Assembly: GCA_014729315.1 (NCBI GenBank)
Contig: WJKD01000591.1
Span: forward strand, 1-17,200
Source of the DNA: Promethearchaeota archaeon
GTDB lineage: Archaea; Asgardarchaeota; Lokiarchaeia; Sigynarchaeales; SOKP01
Length of the DNA: 17,200 nt
Direction of reading: 5' to 3'
Position 1 is the stretch's first letter. Each line of letters opens with the position of its first letter. The notes beneath the pieces are model-generated. The model did no database searches and was not told where the DNA came from. It worked only from the letters and a program-made list of their open reading frames with translations. Positions 7,758-15,134 of the stretch are shown here, in pieces. A program made the position numbers and the translations under genes.

Positions 7758-8948
7758 ATGAACGCATATTTAGATTACCAAGCAGCAAAACCAGTGGATG
7801 AGAGAGTTTTAGACGAGATGTTACCCTATTTTAAAGAAAAGTTTGCTAATCCCTCGTCTTTGCACTGTGAAGGAGACATAGCCACAGATATTTTAACAGA
7901 GTCTCGATTAAAAGTTGGCAATTTTGTAAACGCACCTAATCCTACGGATATAATTTTTACTGCAAGTGCAACGGAATCGAACAATTTAGCGATAATCGGT
8001 GCCGCAAGAAAAAATAAAAGAAAAGGGAATCATATAATTATTTCGGAAATCGAACACATTTCAATTCGTAATATTGCGAAGTATTTAGAAAGAGAGGATT
8101 TTCGCGTAAGTAAAGTGCCTGTTGACAGATACGGTATAATCAAGCTTGAAAAGCTAAAACGTTTAATTTCGGAAGAAACTATTTTGATCTCGATAGCTAC
8201 CGCAAGTAACGAAGTCGGTTCGCTTCAGCCTATTGATGAGATTGCGAAAATCGCATCCGAGCATGAGATTTTATTTCATACAGACGCTGTTGCGAGCGAA
8301 AGTACAGTTCCCATCGATATTCAAAAAACCCCCGTAGACTTACTTACTTTCTCTTCAAACGATATTTACGGTCCAAGAGGCGTTGCTGCCTTGTATTTGA
8401 AGAAAGGTGTAAGAGTAAATCCAATAATAATCGGGGGAGGACAAGAAAGAGGGATGAGATCTGGTTCTGAAAACATTCCAGGTATAGTTGGTTTTGCGAA
8501 GGCAGCAGAGATAACGAAAGCAGAGATGGATAAAGAATCAGAGAGATTGAAAAGTCTTAGAGATAAACTAATAGAAGGTGTTTTAACCCAAATTCCGAAT
8601 TCGTATTTAAACGGTCATCCGGAGAAAAGACTTCCGAATAACGCTCATTTTAGATTCGATTATATCGAGGGCGAATCATTAATTTTATCGCTTAAAGATC
8701 GAGATATTGCGGCTGCTACGGGTTCAGCGTGTAGTTCAAAGACTCTAGAACCTTCTCATACATTAATTTCTATGGGATTGCTCCACGAAGAAGCACACGG
8801 CAGTTTATTATTTTCATTGGGGCGATATACTAAAAACTCTGATATAGAAAATGCTTTAGAAACTCTACCTGAAATCGTTAAAAGATTAAGAGTGTTATCG
8901 CCATTAACCCCTCCGGAATTATTAGAACAATATGACGAGGTGAATTAA
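7758..8948 (+). CDS. iscS: IscS/NifS-like protein lacking the PLP-binding lysine
   Basis: 396-residue homologue of cysteine desulfurase (class V aminotransferase fold), full length for the family. The N-terminus (YLDYQAAKPVD), ATESNN (71-76), His100, Asn151, Asp175, GGGQERGMRSGSEN (226-239) and the persulfide loop with Cys325 (GSACSS, then EPSH) are all present. The motif that should read Ser-x-His-Lys-x-x-Gly-Pro-Lys-Gly instead reads SSNDIYGPRG (199-208). The Schiff-base Lys is Asp202, the preceding His is Asn201, and the usual PLP-pocket Gln is Ala178. The DNA reads AAC GAT there, with the frame intact on both sides, so it is no frameshift. Archaeoglobus fulgidus IscS is reported to have the same Lys-to-Asp change and to lack desulfurase activity while still binding IscU and lending a Cys ligand. 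The next gene encodes IscU, 4 bases away, so the likely role is a scaffold partner in Fe-S assembly. Confidence 0.9.
   Translation: MNAYLDYQAAKPVDERVLDEMLPYFKEKFANPSSLHCEGDIATDILTESRLKVGNFVNAPNPTDIIFTASATESNNLAIIGAARKNKRKGNHIIISEIEHISIRNIAKYLEREDFRVSKVPVDRYGIIKLEKLKRLISEETILISIATASNEVGSLQPIDEIAKIASEHEILFHTDAVASESTVPIDIQKTPVDLLTFSSNDIYGPRGVAALYLKKGVRVNPIIIGGGQERGMRSGSENIPGIVGFAKAAEITKAEMDKESERLKSLRDKLIEGVLTQIPNSYLNGHPEKRLPNNAHFRFDYIEGESLILSLKDRDIAAATGSACSSKTLEPSHTLISMGLLHEEAHGSLLFSLGRYTKNSDIENALETLPEIVKRLRVLSPLTPPELLEQYDEVN
8937..8943 (+). promoter_or_regulatory. Ribosome-binding site of the IscU fusion gene
   Basis: GAGGTGA lies inside the last codons of the IscS-like gene, 9 bases before the ATG at 8953. 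This suggests coupled translation of the two partners. Confidence 0.6.
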
Positions 8949-8952
8949 TAAT

Positions 8953-9750
8953 ATGAAGTCAACCCAGTATTCAGAAAAAGTGTTAGATCATTTTAGAAAT
9001 CCAAGAAATGTAGGTGTTATTGAAAATCCAGACGGTTACGGAAAAGTGGGAAATCCAGTGTGCGGCGATTTAATGGAGATTTTTATTAAAATCAAGAAAA
9101 CCGCTGAGGGGGAGGAGATTATAGACGATATTAAATTTAGAACCTTTGGATGCGGTTCAGCGGTCGCTACTTCTTCGATGATCACAGAAATGGCGATGGG
9201 TATGAATTTGGACGATGCGTATAGGATTACAAGGAACGATGTCGCAGACGAATTGGAAGGGTTACCTCCGATTAAAATGCATTGTTCAAATTTGGCTGCA
9301 GATGCGTTAAAAGCTGCGATCCGTAATTATCGGGAGGGTACGGAACCAGAAGTTGAGATTGCTACTTCATGTGCGGCGGATAGAGAAATTAAAATTATAT
9401 TAGGTGTAGAGAAGTATCTCGGCAAGGGTGTTTACGAGAATATAGATGATGTTTCTAAATTTAAAGATAAACGAACAATAATAGTTGATACAGGGGACGA
9501 ATCCTTAGAAGCTGCTCTTAAATTAACTAAACACACAGGAAGAGTAATTTTGGTAACATCTGCGCAGTCTATTCCAGGTTCTGAAAATCTTCAGAAGAAA
9601 TTGAAGCTATCTGATGTAAAAATATTATATCAGTCAGAATTATTAGAAATTACGGGCGAATTAGGAGAAGTAGAAAGGGTTATCATTCATGATTTTGACG
9701 AAGAAGAGAAATACGAGCTATATGTAGACGCTGTGCTAATTTTAAAATAA
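8953..9750 (+). CDS. iscU: IscU scaffold fused to a degenerate thioredoxin-reductase-like domain
   Basis: 265-residue protein. Residues 1 to about 130 are an IscU/NifU-N scaffold on which Fe-S clusters are built. The three ligand Cys are Cys37 (NPVCGD), Cys67 (FGCGSA) and Cys111 (MHCSN), with the regulatory Asp39 and His110. The remainder (about 155-265) resembles the NADPH-binding domain of thioredoxin reductase: GKGV start (157-160), strand-turn at TIIVDTGDESLEAALKLTK (175-193), a second strand VILV, then the 'ILYQSELLEITG' and 'VERVII' strands. The key motifs are gone: the CxxC pair region reads YENIDD, the GGGDSA motif reads DTGDES (179-184), and the HRR phosphate motif reads TSAQSIP. This half therefore probably binds a protein or regulates, rather than catalysing NADPH reduction. 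A further Cys140 is in the linker. IscU-size homologues end near residue 130-150. Confidence 0.88.
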   Translation: MKSTQYSEKVLDHFRNPRNVGVIENPDGYGKVGNPVCGDLMEIFIKIKKTAEGEEIIDDIKFRTFGCGSAVATSSMITEMAMGMNLDDAYRITRNDVADELEGLPPIKMHCSNLAADALKAAIRNYREGTEPEVEIATSCAADREIKIILGVEKYLGKGVYENIDDVSKFKDKRTIIVDTGDESLEAALKLTKHTGRVILVTSAQSIPGSENLQKKLKLSDVKILYQSELLEITGELGEVERVIIHDFDEEEKYELYVDAVLILK

Positions 9751-9776
9751 AAAATTTAAGCAAATTATTTGATCAA

Positions 9777-9797
9777 TTTTTTTATTTATCTTTTTTT
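9777..9797 (+). terminator. Double T-run after the IscU fusion gene
   Basis: Two runs of seven T (9777-9783 and 9791-9797) lie 27-47 bases after the stop, next to the palindrome TTGATCAA (9769-9776). This fits archaeal T-rich termination and marks the probable end of the tusA-iscU transcript. Confidence 0.45.
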
Positions 9798-9945
9798 ACT
9801 TATTCACATTATTTATTTTAGAAGAAGTTTTAAAATATAAATTTTAGATTTTTTTCCTTTAAGAAGAGTAATCAGATCTTTCCAAAATCTTCAATTCTAT
9901 CATGAAGAGGCTTATTATATCCAGATTTTTTTCTAGTATCAAGAA

Positions 9946-9956
9946 AAATATATATG
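9946..9956 (+). promoter_or_regulatory. TATA-like box for the CoA-disulfide-reductase-like gene
   Basis: AAATATATATG lies about 43 bases before the ATG at 9994. With the usual 25-base spacing, transcription would begin near 9977 and give a leader of under 20 bases. The 243-base gap and the upstream T-runs support a separate promoter for this gene. Confidence 0.4.
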
Positions 9957-9993
9957 AAATTGAATGGAATAATTAAAAGAAGTTGAGAAGATA

Positions 9994-12360
9994 ATGGAAA
10001 AAGTAGTCATTGTTGGCGGAGTTGCTGGAGGAGCGACCGCTGCTGCGCGCTTAAGAAGATTGCTCGAAGATATTGAGATTATTGTGTTAGAACGAGGAGA
10101 TTTCGTTTCTTTCGCAAATTGCGGATTACCTTATTATATCGGATCAGTGATAAAAACAAAAGATCAACTTGAATTAATGACACCAGAGAAATTCTTGGAG
10201 CGTTTTAATATAGATGTGAGAGTTAAACAAGAAGCATTATCGATTAATCCTTCCAACAAGGAAATTAAAGTAAAGAATTTAATTAACGAAAATGAATATT
10301 ACCTAAAATATGATTATTTAATTTTATCTCCGGGAGCTTCTCCGATAATTCCACCTTTCAAAGGATTAGAAGAAGTTCCCACATTTACGTTAAGAACAAT
10401 CCCAGATTCAGTAAAAGTCAGGGAATTTGTGGAAAAAAGCAAAGTTAAGCACGCAACCATCGTAGGAGGGGGATATATCGGACTTGAAATGGCGGAAAAT
10501 CTGAAAAAGAAAGGTATTCGGGTAAAGATTGTGGAAATGTTAGATCAAGTATTAGCTCCTTTAGATAAAGAAATGGCTCAATTTGTGCATCAAGAACTCA
10601 TTTTAAATGGAGTTTGTCTACAATTAGGTGACGCCGTTGATTCTTTCAAATGTTCGGATGATTGTAACTATGTCATCCCGAAAAGTGGGAAAACTATTGA
10701 AACGGATATGATAATTATATCGATAGGTGTGCGTCCTGAAAACAAATTAGCTATAGAGGCAGGAATTGAGTTAGGCCCCAAAGGACATATAATTGTCGAC
10801 AAACACATGCGCACTTCAGATCCCTCTATTTATGCTGTCGGAGATGCTGTACAGGTCAATAATTTCATAACGCACAATCCTACGGCAATTCCATTAGCTG
10901 GACCTGCTAATAAACAAGGTAGGATAGCCGCTGATAATATCGCTGGAAGAGATTCAGAATATAAAGGAGTCTTAGGTGCTTCAGTTTTGAAGGTTTTTGA
11001 TCAAACGATCTCATTTGTCGGTTTGAGCGAAAAGCAGTTAAAAAACTCAGATAGAAAATATGAAAAAATATATATCCATCCAAATAATCACGCGAGCTAT
11101 TATCCAGGCGCTATCCCGATAACGATGAAGTTGTTATTTGAAAAGGATACGGGAATAATTCTTGGGGCTCAAGCAATAGGAGGGACTGGAACGGAAAAAA
11201 GGATAGATGTTATCTCCACGGTCATTAAATACGGAGGAAGTGTGTATGATTTAGAAGAATTGGAGTTGACTTACGCACCCCCTTATAGTTCGGCAAAAGA
11301 TCCGGTTAATATGGCGGGGTATGTTGCTTCGAATGTGTTGAGGGACGATCATCCAATTTGGCACTGGAATCAAGTGGAAGAGATTAAAAAAAATAATAGT
11401 TTACTTTTAGATGTGCGCACTCCAGAAGAATATAAAGTGGGAACGATTGATGGTGCTGTTAATATCAACGACTTAGAGTTACGATCCCATCTTGACGAGA
11501 TCTCTAAAGATAAGAACATATTTGTGTTTTGCGAAGTGGGATTTCGAGGATATTTAGCGACCAGATTATTATTACAAAAAGGGTACAACGCAAAAAATTT
11601 GACTGGCGGTTATAAATTATACAAAACTGCAAGAGCGACAGTTCAAGAAATTGCGGAAGCTTGTGGTCCACCTGAAGAACTAATGGACGAGATAATTGAG
11701 AAAAAAACTAAAAAAACAGACAAATTTGTTGAACTCGACGCTTGTGGATTATCCTGCCCTGGACCTCTTAACGCAATGATAAAAGGATTAGAGAACCTCC
11801 CACCACAGAAAAGATTAAAAATCTACGCTACAGATCCCGGATTTAAGGCCAGTGTGGAAGCCTACGTTCAGCTCAACGACGAGATTAAGCTTTTACGTAT
11901 TGGAAAAGAAGATGGAAAACTTGTAGCACTTCTTCAAAAGGGAGAGATTACGCAAGAGGAGCTTAAAAAACCAATAACCCTAAGAAGGCCTTCCAGAAAA
12001 GAGATTCGAAATACTGGAGCACCTCCTGTGTCTGAAATGTCTGTAGACGAATTATATGATCGACTAGGTCGCGGAGACGGTCCAGCCTTAGTAATTGACG
12101 TTAGGACAGAACAAGAATTCAAAGGAATAGGTGGCTATATCAAAGGTGTCAAAAACATACCATTAGATCGACTAATGACGAAAATCAACGATTTTGAGAA
12201 TTACAAGAACGAGGAAATAGTTCTTTTATGTGCTGTTGGAGGGCGATCTTCAATGGCAGCACAATTGTTAGCGCGGGCTGGTTTTAAGGATCTAAGAAAT
12301 CTGAGCGGTGGTATGAGCGCGTGGAGAAGAGCCGGTTATCCCATAGAGAGAGACTTTTAA
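9994..12360 (+). CDS. CoA-disulfide/persulfide reductase fused to rhodanese-TusA-rhodanese
   Basis: 788-residue flavoprotein with four modules. Residues 1 to about 450 form a CoA-disulfide reductase/NADH-dependent persulfide reductase core. It has an FAD motif at the N-terminus (VIVGGVAGG), the single redox Cys43 (FANCGLPYY), a NAD(P)H motif VGGGYIGLE (157-165), an ATG-like strand motif IYAVGDA (279-285), and YAPPYSSAKDPVN (427-439) with Tyr427 and Tyr431 as in CoA-disulfide reductases. Next is rhodanese 1 (about 452-545), with DVRTPEE and active Cys513 in CEVGFR. A TusA domain (about 577-650) carries Cys588-Pro-Gly-Pro591. Rhodanese 2 (about 678-785) has DVRTEQE and active Cys746 in CAVGGRS. 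All catalytic Cys are intact. The family reduces CoA-disulfide, CoA-persulfide or polysulfide with NAD(P)H; the added modules could carry the sulfur onward on one chain. It is a cytoplasmic protein lying 243 bases after the IscU fusion, probably on its own transcript. Confidence 0.9.
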   Translation: MEKVVIVGGVAGGATAAARLRRLLEDIEIIVLERGDFVSFANCGLPYYIGSVIKTKDQLELMTPEKFLERFNIDVRVKQEALSINPSNKEIKVKNLINENEYYLKYDYLILSPGASPIIPPFKGLEEVPTFTLRTIPDSVKVREFVEKSKVKHATIVGGGYIGLEMAENLKKKGIRVKIVEMLDQVLAPLDKEMAQFVHQELILNGVCLQLGDAVDSFKCSDDCNYVIPKSGKTIETDMIIISIGVRPENKLAIEAGIELGPKGHIIVDKHMRTSDPSIYAVGDAVQVNNFITHNPTAIPLAGPANKQGRIAADNIAGRDSEYKGVLGASVLKVFDQTISFVGLSEKQLKNSDRKYEKIYIHPNNHASYYPGAIPITMKLLFEKDTGIILGAQAIGGTGTEKRIDVISTVIKYGGSVYDLEELELTYAPPYSSAKDPVNMAGYVASNVLRDDHPIWHWNQVEEIKKNNSLLLDVRTPEEYKVGTIDGAVNINDLELRSHLDEISKDKNIFVFCEVGFRGYLATRLLLQKGYNAKNLTGGYKLYKTARATVQEIAEACGPPEELMDEIIEKKTKKTDKFVELDACGLSCPGPLNAMIKGLENLPPQKRLKIYATDPGFKASVEAYVQLNDEIKLLRIGKEDGKLVALLQKGEITQEELKKPITLRRPSRKEIRNTGAPPVSEMSVDELYDRLGRGDGPALVIDVRTEQEFKGIGGYIKGVKNIPLDRLMTKINDFENYKNEEIVLLCAVGGRSSMAAQLLARAGFKDLRNLSGGMSAWRRAGYPIERDF

Positions 12361-12384
12361 TGCTAATTTCAATGGATTGATGAT

Positions 12385-12858
12385 TTAAGAAATTTCAAAC
12401 GATTTAATCATCTTTTTTATTGCTTTTCGATATTCGTCGTATTCGGAATTTTGGGCAGTATATGTTAATAAAAACAAATGATCTATCGTTAAAAAATAAC
12501 ATTGCAGTATTTTAATATTAATTCCCCGTTTTTTACCAGAAAAAACGATTTTAATAACCTTTTTTTTCGAAATCTTGGTTTTTTTCTTTTTGATTAGTTG
12601 AAAATTTAAAATAGATTGCTTTAATTGAAAAATTGAGGAATTTACGTATTCTTCAAAAAGAAAAAAGGAGCTTGAAATTGGAATTTCTATAATTGACACA
12701 TTTTCTCTGAAGTGATCGAATCCATTTTCTATCGGCGCCAGAAAAACTACTATAGAATTTAACTCCTTTTCGTTAATTTCCCAGTCTTTGGGATATTTTA
12801 TTCGAATTGTAGTAAGAGGTGTAGTAGACAATTTTTTTTGATAGTTTGAGAATCTCAT
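12385..12858 (-). CDS. PsbP-like/Mog1-fold small protein of unknown role
   Basis: 157-residue protein resembling the PsbP-like group (PsbP/Mog1/DUF1795 fold) found scattered in archaea. The family-like features are the opening 'IKYPKDWEI' motif (about 19-27), a following 'VVFLAPIE' strand, a central variable part, and a closing 'FLTIDHLFLLTYTAQNSEYDEYRKAIKKMIKSFEI' helix arrangement of the type usual in PsbP-like proteins. There is no signal peptide or lipobox, so it is probably cytoplasmic, whereas many relatives are secreted. It is transcribed towards the CoA-disulfide-reductase-like gene and ends 24 bases from it. A TATA-like box about 27 bases before the ATG suggests a leaderless message. 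The substrate or partner is unknown; the assignment is a fold-level resemblance read by eye. Confidence 0.6.
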   Translation of the reverse strand: MRFSNYQKKLSTTPLTTIRIKYPKDWEINEKELNSIVVFLAPIENGFDHFRENVSIIEIPISSSFFLFEEYVNSSIFQLKQSILNFQLIKKKKTKISKKKVIKIVFSGKKRGINIKILQCYFLTIDHLFLLTYTAQNSEYDEYRKAIKKMIKSFEIS

Positions 12859-12880
12859 ATCAGTATAGATGAGTCGTGAT

Positions 12881-12890
12881 TTTAATAAAC
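12881..12890 (-). promoter_or_regulatory. TATA-like box of the PsbP-like gene
   Basis: GTTTATTAAA on the minus strand, centred about 27 bases before the ATG at 12858. This is the spacing expected for a leaderless archaeal transcript. Confidence 0.45.
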
Positions 12891-13067
12891 TTTTACCGAA
12901 TATTTCTTAAAGTTCTTTATTATCTTAAAATGTTAAAATTTCTTTTTAAAAAATTTTCATAATAATGAATGGACATATAATTATAATTTCATATAATCGT
13001 TTAAAACCCTTATTTTAGAACATGTTCGAAGTTAGAATTAAAAGAATCACTAAATAGTTATTGAATG

Positions 13068-13109
13068 AATTATAAGTGATCGATTTAAAAAATTAAAAAT
13101 CTTATAATT
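13068..13109 (+). promoter_or_regulatory. CooS-like promoter with inverted repeat over the TATA box
   Basis: AATTATAAG (13068-13076) and CTTATAATT (13101-13109) are perfect 9-base inverted arms 24 bases apart. The right arm is itself the TATA-like box, about 26 bases before the ATG at 13131, which fits a leaderless message. A dimeric regulator bound to both arms would block the promoter. Both arms are AT-rich, so chance similarity is possible. Confidence 0.4.
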
Positions 13110-13130
13110 ACAAATCTAAAGATGATTTAA

Positions 13131-15035
13131 ATGGAAGGAAAAAGAATTTCTCAACATAAATCAGTACAAAAGGTTTACGAAAGAATAAAAAAGGACGGAA
13201 TGATAAATATTTGGGATCGATTCGAGGCGCAAGGTTTCGGAGGAAACCCCGATAAACGATGTCCATTTTGTATGAAGGGAGCACGGTGCGATTTGTGCTC
13301 AAACGGTCCTTGTAGAGCAGACGCGTCAATTGACAAAAGGGGGGTATGCGGGATAACGGCTGACGGAATGGCGATGCGTAAAATGTTATTGCGCAACGTT
13401 ATGGGTGCATCTACTTATCATTATCATACCGACACAACTATTAAGACGCTTCGAGCAACTGCAAAAGGAAAAACACCTTACAGCATTCGAGAACCCGAAA
13501 AGTTAAAATCGTTCGCCCAAAGGTTAGGAGTTGATACTTCTGGTTCAATCGAAGAAATGGCTTTGAAATTATGCGACTTTGTCGAAAAAGACTTTAACTT
13601 GTCGTTCAAAAAGCCGAGTAAGATCGTCAAAGCATTGGCACCTAAAGAAAGAAAAGAAACATGGAAAAAATTAGGAATCTTCCCAGGAGGAATATATGGA
13701 GAGATGATGCTTTCCACGAGTTCTTGCTTAACTAATGTAGATGGCTACTACGCTAGTCTCGCACTGAAGGCGATGAGATTAGGTATATCCATGGCGTATC
13801 AGAGTCAAATCGTTAACGAATTTTGTCAAGATATTCTATTTAATATCCCCCGCCCTCATAAAATGCGCGTTAATTTAGGCGTTCTGGATCCGGATTATAT
13901 AAATATCCTCCCGAACGGACACGAACCTTTTTTAGGTTTTGCATTAGTTCAATTAGCGCGAAAACCGGAGTGGCAACAAAAAGCAAAAGAGGTCGGAGCA
14001 AAAGGACTTAGGATTATTGCTAACATCGAAACAGGACAAGAAATGATACAAAGATGGGAAATGGACGATGTATTTTACGGTTTTACTGGAAATTGGATAA
14101 TGCAAGAAGCAATATTAGCTAGTGGATGTATTGATGCGTTTGTCGCAGACATGAATTGCTCGATGCCTATCGATCCTTTGTACGCTGAAAAATACAAATT
14201 CAAACTTATACCCGTAAGCGAAGTCGTAGCGTTTGAAGGGGTTGATGAGAGATTAAATTACGAACCAGAATTAGTCGAGGCTCAAGCGGCTAAATTATTA
14301 AATATGGCGATTGAAAATTATTCAGAAAGAAGAAATACTATTGAACCCGTAACTGGCCTTGATTTAAACGAGGCAATCGTAGGTTTTTCGACTGAGAGCA
14401 TCTTAGAAGCTTTGGGTGGTACGTTAGAACCATTATTAGACGCTATAAAAGAGGGTACAATCAAAGGCGTAGCTGGTATGGTATCTTGCACCACTCTCAG
14501 AGATAAAGGACAAGACGTTCATACGGTAGAAGTGGCAAAGGAACTAATAAAGAACGATATATTAGTTCTTTCGATGGGATGCGGAAATGGAGCAGTTCAA
14601 GTAGCAGGTCTTTGTTTACCCGAAGCTAGAGAGTTAGCTGGCCCAGGACTAAAAAAAATATGCGAAACCTTGAACATCCCGCCAGTTTTAAGCTATGGAA
14701 CCTGTACGGATACGGGAAGAATCGCCGATCTCGTGGGCGCGATCTCCGAAGCATTAGGAGGAGTCCCTATTCCTGATCTCCCCGTGGTTGCAGTGGCTCC
14801 CGAATATATGGAGCAGAAAGCAACAATCGATGCCATCTTCGCATTAGCTTTTGGTTTATATACTTACGTGAATCCCGTACCCACCGTCACGGGAGGACCC
14901 GATTTAGTTAAACTATTAACCGTTGATTGTAAAGATGTCACAGGAGGAATTTTGCACATTGAAACTGATACGAAAGAAGCTGTTAATTCAATGATAGAAC
15001 ATATTAACGCAAATCGAACTAAACTTGGAATTTAA
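13131..15035 (+). CDS. cooS: CooS-type CODH homologue with Cys-to-Glu at the C-cluster
   Basis: 634-residue, full-length homologue of the Ni,Fe carbon monoxide dehydrogenase catalytic subunit. B-cluster Cys are 53, 56, 61 and 73. The D-cluster pair is Cys44 and Cys47 in CPFC, a CX2C spacing. Of the C-cluster ligands (numbers of C. hydrogenoformans CODH-II in brackets), His264 (261), Cys343 (333), Cys453 (446), Cys484 (476) and Cys525 (526) are present, and so is the catalytic Lys563. The Cys295 position is Glu300: the usual GICCTGNE stretch reads ANIETGQE (297-304), with equal length on both sides. CooS-V of C. hydrogenoformans, which lacks a canonical C-cluster Cys, was reported to hold a Fe-S-O hybrid cluster, to lack CO activity and to react slowly with hydroxylamine. 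This protein may behave likewise. No cooC maturation or cooF ferredoxin gene is adjacent. True CODH activity is doubtful. Confidence 0.88.
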   Translation: MEGKRISQHKSVQKVYERIKKDGMINIWDRFEAQGFGGNPDKRCPFCMKGARCDLCSNGPCRADASIDKRGVCGITADGMAMRKMLLRNVMGASTYHYHTDTTIKTLRATAKGKTPYSIREPEKLKSFAQRLGVDTSGSIEEMALKLCDFVEKDFNLSFKKPSKIVKALAPKERKETWKKLGIFPGGIYGEMMLSTSSCLTNVDGYYASLALKAMRLGISMAYQSQIVNEFCQDILFNIPRPHKMRVNLGVLDPDYINILPNGHEPFLGFALVQLARKPEWQQKAKEVGAKGLRIIANIETGQEMIQRWEMDDVFYGFTGNWIMQEAILASGCIDAFVADMNCSMPIDPLYAEKYKFKLIPVSEVVAFEGVDERLNYEPELVEAQAAKLLNMAIENYSERRNTIEPVTGLDLNEAIVGFSTESILEALGGTLEPLLDAIKEGTIKGVAGMVSCTTLRDKGQDVHTVEVAKELIKNDILVLSMGCGNGAVQVAGLCLPEARELAGPGLKKICETLNIPPVLSYGTCTDTGRIADLVGAISEALGGVPIPDLPVVAVAPEYMEQKATIDAIFALAFGLYTYVNPVPTVTGGPDLVKLLTVDCKDVTGGILHIETDTKEAVNSMIEHINANRTKLGI

Positions 15036-15049
15036 TTAATAATTCTTAA

Positions 15050-15063
15050 TTTTTTTTATTTTT
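15050..15063 (+). terminator. T-run after the CooS-like gene
   Basis: Eight T residues (15050-15057), then ATTTTT, start 15 bases after the stop. This is typical of archaeal T-rich termination. There is no clear hairpin. Confidence 0.4.
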
Positions 15064-15134
15064 ACTTAATTAACCTATTGCAAACCAATAAATAGTTGAA
15101 GAAACAATCTTTTTATTTGTGGTCAGCTACAGAA

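Noticed and set aside
8326..8400. Sequencing error or frameshift as the cause of the missing PLP lysine
   Set aside because: The frame and conserved residues continue without break on both sides, two adjacent codons differ, and a natural precedent is known in A. fulgidus.
9902..9976. A 24-codon open frame before the CoA-disulfide-reductase-like gene
   Set aside because: It overlaps the predicted TATA box of that gene, has no ribosome-binding site and its product resembles nothing.
13108..13717. Minus-strand open frames inside the CooS-like gene
   Set aside because: They are antisense to a clearly conserved enzyme and carry no family signal.
13131..15035. Plain annotation as a functional Ni-CODH
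   Set aside because: The Cys295-equivalent ligand is Glu300, so CO oxidation cannot be assumed from homology.
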